From: an uncultured Micrococcales bacterium
Lineage (GTDB): Bacteria; Actinomycetota; Actinomycetes; S36-B12; GCA-2699445
Length of the DNA stretch: 5,424 nucleotides
Assembly (NCBI GenBank): GCA_903915555.1
Contig: CAIWTL010000055.1
Span: forward strand, 1 to 5,424
Direction of reading: 5' to 3'
This document shows positions 1 to 5,424 of this stretch, one piece after another. The notes under the pieces were generated by a model that was not told the DNA's origin, did not search any database, and saw only the letters and a list, made by a program, of their open reading frames with translations. Each line of letters opens with the position of its first letter. Positions within the stretch are counted from its first letter, which is position 1. The translations under genes were made by a program, and so were the position numbers.

Positions 1-391
1 CGTACGAGTCCGTACCGAAGCCGGCGATGGTGCCGTCCGCCACTGCCGAGATGACGCTGTGGTGGCGGAACTCCTCACGCGCCGCCGGATTGCTGATGTG
101 CACCTCGATGAGGCGGCCGGGGAGTTGGGCGCACGCATCGCGCAGCGAGTATGAGTAGTGCGTGAACGCGGCCGGGTTCAGGATGACGTCGGCGCCGGTG
201 TCGGCAGCGGCGTGGATCCAGCCGACAAGTTCCGCCTCGTCGTCGGTCTGCCGCACTTCGGCGGTCAGCCCCAACTCCGCCGCTGCCACACTCACCAGAT
301 CGGTGAGGTCCGCGAACGTGACGGACCCGTAGATCTCCGGCTCACGGGTTCCGAGGCGGCGCAGGTTGGGGCCGTTGAGGACGAGGATCAC
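1..391 (-). CDS. aroQ: Type II 3-dehydroquinate dehydratase (3-dehydroquinase), 3' end cut by window
   Basis: Dehydrates 3-dehydroquinate to 3-dehydroshikimate, the third step of the shikimate pathway, in the cytosol. The type II enzyme is a small flavodoxin-like protein that forms dodecamers. I read 130 codons from the window edge. The N-terminal NGPNL (residues 6-10) leads into LGTREPEIYG, giving the loop Arg16 and catalytic Tyr21. QTDDEAEL (48-55) replaces the commoner QSNHEGEL; the M. tuberculosis enzyme as I recall it is similar (QSDSEAQL). Asn72 and THYS (77-80) follow, then EVHISNP with catalytic His98, and REEFRHHS (105-112). The usual length is about 145-150 residues, so roughly 15-20 are missing beyond position 1. 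The GTG start overlaps the aroB TGA (GTGA, 4 nt) and has a good Shine-Dalgarno sequence, and translation from it begins directly on the conserved N-terminal strand. Last visible gene of the aro block. Confidence 0.93.
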   Translation of the reverse strand, partial: MILVLNGPNLRRLGTREPEIYGSVTFADLTDLVSVAAAELGLTAEVRQTDDEAELVGWIHAAADTGADVILNPAAFTHYSYSLRDACAQLPGRLIEVHISNPAAREEFRHHSVISAVADGTIAGFGTDSY

Positions 392-1473
392 GACACCTCC
401 CGGAACGCCTCGGCCAGTTCTTCGTCGGACGGCCCCGCCAGCAGGGCGGGACGTCCGAAGCCATCCAACACGATGAAGCGCAGCGTCGCGCCGCGGGCCT
501 TCTTGTCGATGCGCATGGCATCGAGGAGTTGCGGCCAGTGGTGCGGCTCGGGGTAGTCCACGGGCAGCCCGAGGGAGACGAGGATCTCCCGCGTGCGCCG
601 GAGGTCGTCGTCGGTGAGACCGCCGCCGGCCACGCTGAGCGCAGCGGCGTAGACCATACCCACCGAGATGGCGTCCCCATGGCGCCAGGAGTAGTCCCCG
701 ACCTTCTCGATGGCGTGGCCCAGCGTATGGCCGTAGTTCAAGATCTCGCGGCCGAGGACCCGCTCCACGGACTCCGTGAGGTCGTCGGCCACCACCGCCG
801 CCTTGACCCTGACCGCTCGCTCCACCAGGTCCTCGATGACGTCTCCGTCCGGGTCGAGGGCAGCGGCGGCATCGGCCTCGACGATGTCGAGGATGGTGGT
901 GTCGGCGATGAATCCTGCTTTCACCACCTCGGCGAAACCGGCCGCCAGATCGGCGCGTGGCAGACTCCCGAGCAGGTCGAGGTCGCAGATCACGGCGCGT
1001 GGCGGGTGGATGGACCCGACCAGGTTCTTGCCCGCCGTGGTGTTGATGCCTGTCTTTCCCCCCACGGCGGCATCGACCATGGCCAGCATCGTGGTCGGGG
1101 CATGCACCACATCGATCCCCCGTAACCACGTCGCCGCCACGAACCCGGCCAGGTCCGTCGTAGCACCCCCGCCGAGGGACACGATGCAGTCGGTCCGCGT
1201 GAAACCCGCGGCCCCGAGCGCATCCCAGCAGGCTGTCGCGGTCTGCGACGTCTTCGCGGACTCTGCGTCCGGGAGTTCGATGTCGATGGTGGCGTGTCCG
1301 GCGTCGCGCAATTGTTCGGACAAATCCCCGACCAGGTCGTTGAAGACAGGCGCATGAAGGATGGCCACCTTGGCCGCCCGCTCAGGAACGGCCGCCACGA
1401 GTTCGTCCTGCAGGCCCCGGCCGATGATGACGTCGTAGCGACGGGCGCCCTCGACGGTGACGATTCGGGTCAT
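388..1473 (-). CDS. aroB: 3-dehydroquinate synthase
   Basis: Converts DAHP to 3-dehydroquinate, the second step of the shikimate pathway, using NAD+ and a divalent metal; cytosolic. The 361 residues match the family's usual length of about 340-370. An N-terminal NAD-binding Rossmann-like half carries SLGGGATTDLAGFVAATWLRG (99-119). It is followed by PTTMLAMVDAAVGGKTGIN (126-144, with Lys140) and GKNLVGSIHPP (148-158, with Lys149). The C-terminal metal-binding half has AGFAEVVKAG (178-187, Glu182), NYGHTLGHA (246-254, His249) and WRHGDAISVGM (263-273, His265). Glu182, His249 and His265 are the expected metal ligands by family comparison. KKARG (324-328) near the end is also conserved. The ATG overlaps the aroK TGA (ATGA, 4 nt) and has a strong GGAGG 7 nt upstream. 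The downstream gene aroQ acts on its product, so consecutive enzymes are co-encoded. All key residues are present and the gene looks intact. Confidence 0.98.
   Translation of the reverse strand: MTRIVTVEGARRYDVIIGRGLQDELVAAVPERAAKVAILHAPVFNDLVGDLSEQLRDAGHATIDIELPDAESAKTSQTATACWDALGAAGFTRTDCIVSLGGGATTDLAGFVAATWLRGIDVVHAPTTMLAMVDAAVGGKTGINTTAGKNLVGSIHPPRAVICDLDLLGSLPRADLAAGFAEVVKAGFIADTTILDIVEADAAAALDPDGDVIEDLVERAVRVKAAVVADDLTESVERVLGREILNYGHTLGHAIEKVGDYSWRHGDAISVGMVYAAALSVAGGGLTDDDLRRTREILVSLGLPVDYPEPHHWPQLLDAMRIDKKARGATLRFIVLDGFGRPALLAGPSDEELAEAFREVS
396..401 (-). promoter_or_regulatory. Shine-Dalgarno sequence for aroQ
   Basis: GGGAGG on the minus strand lies 4 nt before the GTG at 391-389, inside the last codons of aroB. 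It supports the GTG as the aroQ start even though that start overlaps the aroB stop codon. No other in-frame start codon is seen immediately upstream. Confidence 0.65.
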
Positions 1474-1991
1474 GACGGTTCCTCCACGTGGGCGAGTATC
1501 TCTGCGACGACCTCATCGGGGCCCAGTCTGTCGGTGTCCACGCTGACGGTCGCCACCTCTTCGTACAGGGGGCGGCGGCGAGCCATCATCCCGTTCCACT
1601 GCGAGCGGACGTTCCCGAGACCGACCGGGCGGATGCCGGTGATGCCCATCCGTTTGCCCGATTCGTTGGCACCCACTGCGAGGTGGACGACCGGGCAGAC
1701 CCGCGATGTCGCAGTGAGCAGCTCGCGGGTGTCGGTCGATTCGACTGCTCCCCCGCCGAGGGCGACGACCGTTCCCTCGGTGGCCAGCACCTCGCGGACC
1801 GCGTCGGTCTCGCGTCGGCGGAAACACGCTTCGCCCTCGTCGACATAGATGTCCGAGATCGTGGCGGCGGCTGTCGCTTCGACCTGGTCGTCGGACTCCC
1901 GAAGGGCCGTCTGCCATCGCTGCGCCAAGAGGGCGCCCACCGTTGTCTTGCCGGACCCCGGGGCGCCGATGAGGATCACCCGGGGGGGCAT
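1470..1991 (-). CDS. aroK: Shikimate kinase
   Basis: Phosphorylates shikimate at the 3-OH with ATP, the fifth step of the pathway; a cytosolic P-loop kinase of the nucleoside-monophosphate-kinase fold. The 173 residues are the normal family size. The Walker A motif is GAPGSGKTT (9-17, Lys15). The shikimate-binding region has Asp34, and VDEGEACFRR (50-59) carries Arg58. The GGG motif is at 79-81. The lid contains GIRPVGLGN (119-127), with Arg121 in the usual RP position. ARRRPLYEEVA (137-147) supplies the conserved C-terminal arginine, probably Arg139. The usual Asp of the D-x-D motif is Glu32 here (ESD). The ATG shares one base with the aroC stop (TGATG), and no good Shine-Dalgarno sequence precedes it, so translation probably depends on ribosomes finishing aroC. 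The 3' end overlaps aroB by 4 nt. Function is secure from motifs and context. Confidence 0.97.
   Translation of the reverse strand: MPPRVILIGAPGSGKTTVGALLAQRWQTALRESDDQVEATAAATISDIYVDEGEACFRRRETDAVREVLATEGTVVALGGGAVESTDTRELLTATSRVCPVVHLAVGANESGKRMGITGIRPVGLGNVRSQWNGMMARRRPLYEEVATVSVDTDRLGPDEVVAEILAHVEEPS
1481..1485 (-). promoter_or_regulatory. Shine-Dalgarno sequence for aroB
   Basis: GGAGG on the minus strand ends 7 nt before the aroB ATG (1473-1471), inside the final codons of aroK. It is one of the two clear ribosome binding sites in the array, and it fixes the aroB start that overlaps the aroK stop. Confidence 0.75.
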
Positions 1992-3169
1992 CAGCGCACG
2001 ACCAGGGAGTCCAGGTAGGTCTGCAGATTGCGGCGCGACTCCTCGAGGGAATCGCCGCCGAACTTCTCCAGGAAGGTGTCCGCGACAGTGAGCGCAACCA
2101 TCGCCTCCGCCACCACGCCGGCGGCCGGCACAGCGCAGACATCGGAGCGCTGGTTGATCGCGGCGGCCTCCTCGCCGGTCGTGACGTCGACGGTGCGCAG
2201 GGCCCGTGGGACGGTCGAGATGGGCTTCATCGCGGCACGGACCCGCAGGATCTCCCCGGTGGACATGCCGCCTTCGACGCCACCGCTCTTGCCCGAGGTG
2301 CGACGCAACTCGCCGCCTTCGTTGACGATCTCGTCCTGCGCCGCTGAGCCGCGGGTGCGGGAAAGCGTGAAACCCTCGCCGAACTCGACGCCCTTGATGG
2401 CCTGGATGCCCATGAGCGCCCCCGCGATGCGCGAGTCGAGACGCCGGTCCCAGTGCACGTGGCTCCCCACGCCCGGGGGCAGTCCGTGGACGACGACCTC
2501 GACGACGCCGCCCAGAGTGTCACCGTCCTTGAAGGCGGCCTGGATCTCGGCCTGCATCTGTTCGCTGGCGGCAGCATCGATGCAACGCACGGGGTCGGCG
2601 TCGAGTGCGTCGACGTCGGCGGCAGTCGGAAGAACCGTGCTCTTCGACACGACTGATCCGAGTTCGACGACGTGGCTGACGATCTCGATACCACCGACCT
2701 GTGCGAGGAACTGCCGGGCCACTGCGCCCAGTGCGACGCGGGCGGCCGTCTCGCGGGCGCTGGCGCGTTCCAGGACCGGACGGATGTCGTCGAACCCGTA
2801 CTTCTGCATGCCCGCGAGGTCTGCGTGTCCGGGTCGGGGTCGGGTGAGAGGGGCGTTGCGGGCCAAACTCGCGAGTTCGTCCTCGTCGACCGGGTCGGCC
2901 GACATCACCGTGGTCCACTTGGGCCACTCGCTGTTGCCCACCTGGATCGCGATGGGACCGCCCATGGTCAGGCCATGACGCACGCCGCCGAGCACACTCA
3001 CCTCATCCGCCTCGAACTTCATGCGGGCGCCGCGCCCCGCACCGAGGCGGCGTCGGGCCAGGTGTCCGGCGATGTCATCCGAGGTGACCGCGACCCGGGC
3101 GGGCAGGCCCTCCAGGATCGCGACCAGTGCGGGCCCGTGCGACTCACCTGCGGTCAACCAACGAAGCAT
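1991..3169 (-). CDS. aroC: Chorismate synthase
   Basis: Makes chorismate from 5-enolpyruvylshikimate-3-phosphate by 1,4-anti elimination of phosphate, the seventh and last step of the shikimate pathway. It needs reduced FMN and is cytosolic; family members are tetramers. The 392 residues are within the normal range for the long bacterial form. The signature regions are all present: TAGESHGPAL at 7-16 (His11), RRLGAGRGARM at 40-50, TRPRPGHADLAGMQKYG at 109-125 (His115), ERASARETAARV at 134-145, and QRSDVCAVPAAGVVAEAM at 340-357 (Asp343). His11, His115 and Asp343 fall at the positions I recall for the M. tuberculosis enzyme. The start is chosen because MLRWLTAGESHG is the typical N-terminus. 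It has no recognisable Shine-Dalgarno sequence. It is the first gene of the aro block, 68 nt after pilO, and runs into aroK by TGATG. Confidence 0.98.
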   Translation of the reverse strand: MLRWLTAGESHGPALVAILEGLPARVAVTSDDIAGHLARRRLGAGRGARMKFEADEVSVLGGVRHGLTMGGPIAIQVGNSEWPKWTTVMSADPVDEDELASLARNAPLTRPRPGHADLAGMQKYGFDDIRPVLERASARETAARVALGAVARQFLAQVGGIEIVSHVVELGSVVSKSTVLPTAADVDALDADPVRCIDAAASEQMQAEIQAAFKDGDTLGGVVEVVVHGLPPGVGSHVHWDRRLDSRIAGALMGIQAIKGVEFGEGFTLSRTRGSAAQDEIVNEGGELRRTSGKSGGVEGGMSTGEILRVRAAMKPISTVPRALRTVDVTTGEEAAAINQRSDVCAVPAAGVVAEAMVALTVADTFLEKFGGDSLEESRRNLQTYLDSLVVR

Positions 3170-3176
3170 GGTGCTG

Positions 3177-3182
3177 ATTGTC
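3177..3182 (-). promoter_or_regulatory. Possible -10 element for a near-leaderless aroC transcript
   Basis: The minus strand reads GACAAT, then 7 nt (CAGCACC), then the aroC ATG. The hexamer matches the actinobacterial -10 pattern TAnnnT at the -11 A and the -7 T but lacks the first T. A start site at normal distance would fall on or next to the ATG, giving a leaderless or nearly leaderless mRNA, which is common in actinobacteria. The absence of a Shine-Dalgarno sequence before aroC fits. I found no convincing -35. This is inference from a weak match. Confidence 0.25.
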
Positions 3183-3204
3183 GCACCGTTCGCCCCCGAC
3201 CACG

Positions 3205-3236
3205 CACCTGTGGATCGGTTTCGGTGGCAACAGGTG
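3205..3236 (-). repeat. Inverted repeat just after the pilO stop codon
   Basis: CACCTGT (3205-3211) and ACAGGTG (3230-3236) are perfect 7-nt inverted arms around an 18-nt spacer, beginning 2 nt after the pilO TAG on the minus strand. The pairing does not extend outward or inward. No T-tract follows, so it is not a standard intrinsic terminator. It could be a weak RNA hairpin that protects the 3' end or dampens read-through into aroC, an operator, or chance. Confidence 0.35.
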
Positions 3237-3237
3237 A

Positions 3238-4023
3238 CTAGTTGGCGGACTTGCCCCCGGTGCTCTTGCCGTCGTTGCTGTCCTTGCCGCGACCGGTGTC
3301 CTTGTCGCCGCCGTTCTTGTCGGCGGACTTGGTGGAGTCGGACTTGGCGCCCTTGGACGAGGTGCCGGACGTCTTGTTGCCCTGGGTCGGGTTCTTGGCG
3401 GCGGCGGCTGCGCTGGGAGCCGGGGTTGCGGCAGGTGAGGCCGGGGTGGCCGGATCTGCGACGGCATCCTCGAGCGGGGCCTCCGGGAGAGTGAAGTAGT
3501 CGCCCCCCACAGCGACCGTGTAGCTGTCGGCGGTGTCCCCGCTGGCGGAGACGTCAACGGTCTTGATCAGGAACGCCCGTTCCTGACGCTCCAGATTGTC
3601 GACGAAAGTCTTGATATTGGCGTAGCGGCCAGTCGCGGTGATCTCCATCGGGAGGGCCACGATCTTGGCGCCCTCGTTGGGGACCTCGACCGGCTCGCCC
3701 GGAGTGATCCCCGTCAGGTCCACTCCAGCGGACGAGGCATCCGATTCGATGGCGCGTACCAACTCCGGCTGCTTGACCTCGGCGGGCATCTTCTCGCGTA
3801 CCGCCTCGATCTCCTCCAGCTTGGTCGGCACCTCGGCGGACTGCTGCTGCAGCTGCGTGATCTTGGCTTCGAGACGGGTGTTCTCCTCGTTCGTCGCCGC
3901 GACCTCGTCCCACGTCTCGCCGGCGGAATTCCGGACAGGGTTGACGAGCAGGAAGAAGCCCAGGAGGAAGATCAGGATCAGCCCGGCGATCCCACCGAGA
4001 GTCCACTTCCGTGTGATGCTCAC
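3238..4023 (-). CDS. pilO: Type IV pilus inner-membrane assembly protein PilO
   Basis: Single-pass membrane protein that pairs with PilN and links to cytoplasmic PilM in the type IV pilus alignment platform. I read 261 residues from a GTG that overlaps the pilN stop (GTGA, 4 nt). A longer reading from an ATG at 4290 would overlap pilN by 270 nt and begin with non-family sequence, so I reject it. Residues 1-8 are a short cytoplasmic tail (MSITRKWT) and 9-27 a membrane helix. About 36-80 looks like a coiled coil (heptad-like E/L/Q-rich), and about 85-180 is the ferredoxin-like PilO domain, including ITATGRYANIKTFVDNLERQ (128-147) and VAVGGDYFTLP (170-180). Residues about 186-261 are low complexity: first Ala/Pro, then Lys/Ser/Gly/Asp/Thr, unusual for the core family. 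The Shine-Dalgarno sequence is weak, suggesting coupling to pilN. Identification rests on domain pattern and position after pilM-pilN. Confidence 0.9.
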   Translation of the reverse strand: MSITRKWTLGGIAGLILIFLLGFFLLVNPVRNSAGETWDEVAATNEENTRLEAKITQLQQQSAEVPTKLEEIEAVREKMPAEVKQPELVRAIESDASSAGVDLTGITPGEPVEVPNEGAKIVALPMEITATGRYANIKTFVDNLERQERAFLIKTVDVSASGDTADSYTVAVGGDYFTLPEAPLEDAVADPATPASPAATPAPSAAAAAKNPTQGNKTSGTSSKGAKSDSTKSADKNGGDKDTGRGKDSNDGKSTGGKSAN

Positions 4024-4859
4024 TGCGCCGCCCCATCCGGTGCTGCGGGAGTCGGCGTCGCCGCACCTGGGGCGGCCGAGCCTCCCGTCGCCGGAGGCGG
4101 TGTCCCATAGCGACCGCTCAGAGCGTTGGCGCTCAGGTCGGCCGCGGACTCCCAGGAGATCGGTCCCCCGCCCTGAGAGGTGGTCGGCGACCCGGCGGTC
4201 CCGGTTGAACCGGTTCCTCCGGTGCTCTTCGTCGAACTGGTGAGGAACGGGTAGGTGTAGTCCTGCAGCGTCTGCAGACTGTCCAGCCACGCCGCGATCT
4301 CACTGAACGACGACCCGGTGCCGGCGAAGGTCATCGTGCCCACCGACTCCTGCGGCGGCAGCACCTCTCCCGGACTGGTCTGGACGGGCCCGTCCTCCGC
4401 GATCGCCCCTCCGATGGAGTTCAGCGTCACACCCGCCGGTGTCGCGAACGACAACTGGTTCAGCAGGAAGGCCCAGCGGACCTCGCGAGACATCGCGGTC
4501 GTGATCGCCTCTTCGGCGATGGAGGCCGTGGCGAACACCCGGGGCACCTCGGCGTACTGGGCCACCTCGCCCTGCAGTTGCGTCTGGCGCAGCTGGGCGA
4601 CCTCCAACTGGGCCTCAGCCTCGGCGAGGTCCCGCTGCGCCGAGTACCACAGGATTCCCAGGAGCAGGAGGACGAAGACCAGCCCGGCCAACAGCCAGCG
4701 TTTGATGGTCTTCAGACGCAGTTGGTCGAGGAACCGCTGCGGCAGCAGGTTCACGCGGACGTAGCCGGGGAACGGTCGCTCGTCGGGGATGTCCGGCACG
4801 TCGAAGGACTGGTCCGCCAGATCCTCCGTCTTGGTGCGGCGCAGTGTCAGTGGACTCAT
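4020..4859 (-). CDS. pilN: Type IV pilus inner-membrane assembly protein PilN
   Basis: Bitopic membrane protein whose cytoplasmic N-terminal motif binds PilM and whose extracytoplasmic domain pairs with PilO. It has 279 residues, longer than the about 180-220 usual for proteobacterial PilN. Residues 1-33 are a charged cytoplasmic extension, then VRVNLLP (34-40) is the family's INLLP motif. A membrane helix follows at about 55-72, then a coiled coil at about 74-103 (rich in A, E, Q and L). The ferredoxin-like domain starts with WAFLLNQLSFATPAGVTLNS (129-148) and includes SEIAAWLDSLQ (186-196). A Ser/Thr/Gly linker at about 207-233 separates this from a last predicted strand, WESAADLSANALSGRY (236-251). 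The tail (252-279) is Pro/Ala/Gly/Thr-rich. The ATG overlaps the pilM TGA by 4 nt (ATGA), and the 3' end overlaps pilO by 4 nt. The N-terminal motif, topology and context make the call strong. Confidence 0.93.
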   Translation of the reverse strand: MSPLTLRRTKTEDLADQSFDVPDIPDERPFPGYVRVNLLPQRFLDQLRLKTIKRWLLAGLVFVLLLLGILWYSAQRDLAEAEAQLEVAQLRQTQLQGEVAQYAEVPRVFATASIAEEAITTAMSREVRWAFLLNQLSFATPAGVTLNSIGGAIAEDGPVQTSPGEVLPPQESVGTMTFAGTGSSFSEIAAWLDSLQTLQDYTYPFLTSSTKSTGGTGSTGTAGSPTTSQGGGPISWESAADLSANALSGRYGTPPPATGGSAAPGAATPTPAAPDGAAQ

Positions 4860-5424
4860 TGGTCGTCCCAGATCGCCAGGCCGACCGCTGCCGAGGCGAG
4901 CGGATCGGCGAATGCCAGATGTTCGGTCGACAGTCCGCTGTCGCCGGGGCCCAGTGCCGTCAGCGGCGTACCGCGCCGAACGGGAAGCGCGGTCGCCATC
5001 TCCAAGCGCTCCTGCAGACCGGGGATGAGCGAGCCTCCCCCGGTGAGCACGATGCGGTCGAGCCGCTCGAGGGTGCCGGTGGCGAGGTAGTAGTCCAGGG
5101 AGCCGCGGATCTCGTCCACGAGTTGTTGGACGACGTCGGAGATGACGGCCTCAGGAGCGTCCGCAGGTACGGCCAGCAGTGTCTCGTCGTCCAGCGACGT
5201 CTCACGCTTGATCGATTCCGCGGTCGGCAGATTCACGCCGAGATCGGTGATGAGGCGGTCGGTGACATCCTGGCCGCCCATCAGCAGGATCCGGACGAAC
5301 TGGGGGATGCCGTTGACGTGGATGACCAGGCTCGTGGTGGATGCCCCGATGTCCACCACCGCCTCCGCCTCCTGCCGCATGCCCATGTGATCGGCACGGA
5401 CCAGAGCCCGGACCAGGGCGAACG
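4856..5424 (-). CDS. pilM: Type IV pilus assembly protein PilM, C-terminal half (5' end cut by window)
   Basis: Actin/FtsA-like ATP-binding protein that sits on the cytoplasmic face and binds the N-terminal tail of PilN in the type IV pilus machine. The frame is open to the window edge, giving 188 visible residues of a family usually about 340-360 long. An ATG at 5386 is internal, because the preceding codons read FALVRALVRADH and fit the family. AEAVVDIGASTT (visible residues 19-30) is the second phosphate-binding segment. Then come the region GIPQFVRILLMGGQDVTD (38-55), AESIKRE (68-74), and the adenosine-binding LTGGGSLIPGL (126-136). The end, DPLASAAVGLAI (173-184), matches the last actin-like helix. 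The stop overlaps the pilN ATG by 4 nt, so partner proteins are made from coupled genes. No disruption is visible. Confidence 0.95.
   Translation of the reverse strand, partial: FALVRALVRADHMGMRQEAEAVVDIGASTTSLVIHVNGIPQFVRILLMGGQDVTDRLITDLGVNLPTAESIKRETSLDDETLLAVPADAPEAVISDVVQQLVDEIRGSLDYYLATGTLERLDRIVLTGGGSLIPGLQERLEMATALPVRRGTPLTALGPGDSGLSTEHLAFADPLASAAVGLAIWDDQ

Noticed and set aside
529..1125. Plus-strand open frame of 198 codons opposite aroB
   Set aside because: It is antisense to an intact aroB, has no family motifs, and its composition is what GC-rich codon use on the other strand produces. Long shadow frames like this occur opposite every gene here.
2028..2978. Plus-strand open frame of 316 codons opposite aroC
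   Set aside because: It is the longest antisense frame, but it is Ser/Thr/Arg/Pro-rich with no recognisable domain and lies entirely over the conserved chorismate synthase. It is explained by high third-position GC in aroC.
3242..3400. Short direct repeats (such as GCGGACTTG) in the 3' end of pilO
   Set aside because: They are imperfect, irregularly spaced and follow from repeated Lys-Ser codons in the low-complexity tail. There is no regular unit as in CRISPR or tandem repeats.
4024..4290. N-terminal extension of pilO from an upstream ATG
   Set aside because: It would overlap pilN by 270 nt and adds non-conserved Arg/Gly-rich sequence before the membrane helix. The GTG at 4023 gives the normal PilO start with a 4-nt overlap.
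5384..5386. ATG at 5386 as the start of pilM
   Set aside because: The frame stays open to the window edge and the upstream codons fit PilM. A start here would remove half the actin-like fold.
1..5424. Search for an undescribed system, mobile element, RNA gene or CRISPR array
   Set aside because: Coding sequence of recognised families covers everything except the 68-nt pilO-aroC gap. I see no transposase, integrase, att-like repeats, tRNA or rRNA.

Overview
The window is a single, densely packed minus-strand gene array from a high-GC bacterium. It is most probably a Gram-positive actinobacterium (Actinomycetota). Three things point that way: the protein sequences (chorismate synthase and shikimate kinase residues fall at or near the numbering I recall for the Mycobacterium tuberculosis enzymes), the type II dehydroquinase with an actinobacterial-style active-site loop, and a pilMNO block with no pilP or pilQ behind it, as expected for a cell without an outer membrane. 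I cannot name the genus with confidence.

Reading in the direction of transcription (high to low coordinates), the first half is a type IV pilus inner-membrane assembly block. It holds the C-terminal half of pilM (5424-4856, cut by the window edge), pilN (4859-4020) and pilO (4023-3238). The genes overlap by 4 nt each. PilM is a cytoplasmic actin-like protein. PilN and PilO are single-pass membrane proteins that form the alignment/assembly platform with it. Both carry long low-complexity extracytoplasmic tails or linkers.

A 68-nt gap (3170-3237) separates pilO from aroC and is the only intergenic space in the window. It has a 7-bp inverted repeat right after the pilO stop and a weak -10-like hexamer placed so that an aroC transcript would be nearly leaderless.

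The second half is a shikimate-pathway block: aroC (3169-1991, chorismate synthase), aroK (1991-1470, shikimate kinase), aroB (1473-388, 3-dehydroquinate synthase) and aroQ (391-1, type II 3-dehydroquinase, cut by the window edge). They overlap by 1, 4 and 4 nt. Together they supply steps 2, 3, 5 and 7 of the chorismate pathway. Steps 1 (DAHP synthase), 4 (aroE) and 6 (aroA) are not in the window.

I see no RNA genes, mobile elements, CRISPR arrays or plus-strand genes. The window is well explained by known families. The most interesting points are the pilus/aromatic-synthesis linkage, the low-complexity tails of PilN and PilO, and the short pilO-aroC junction.
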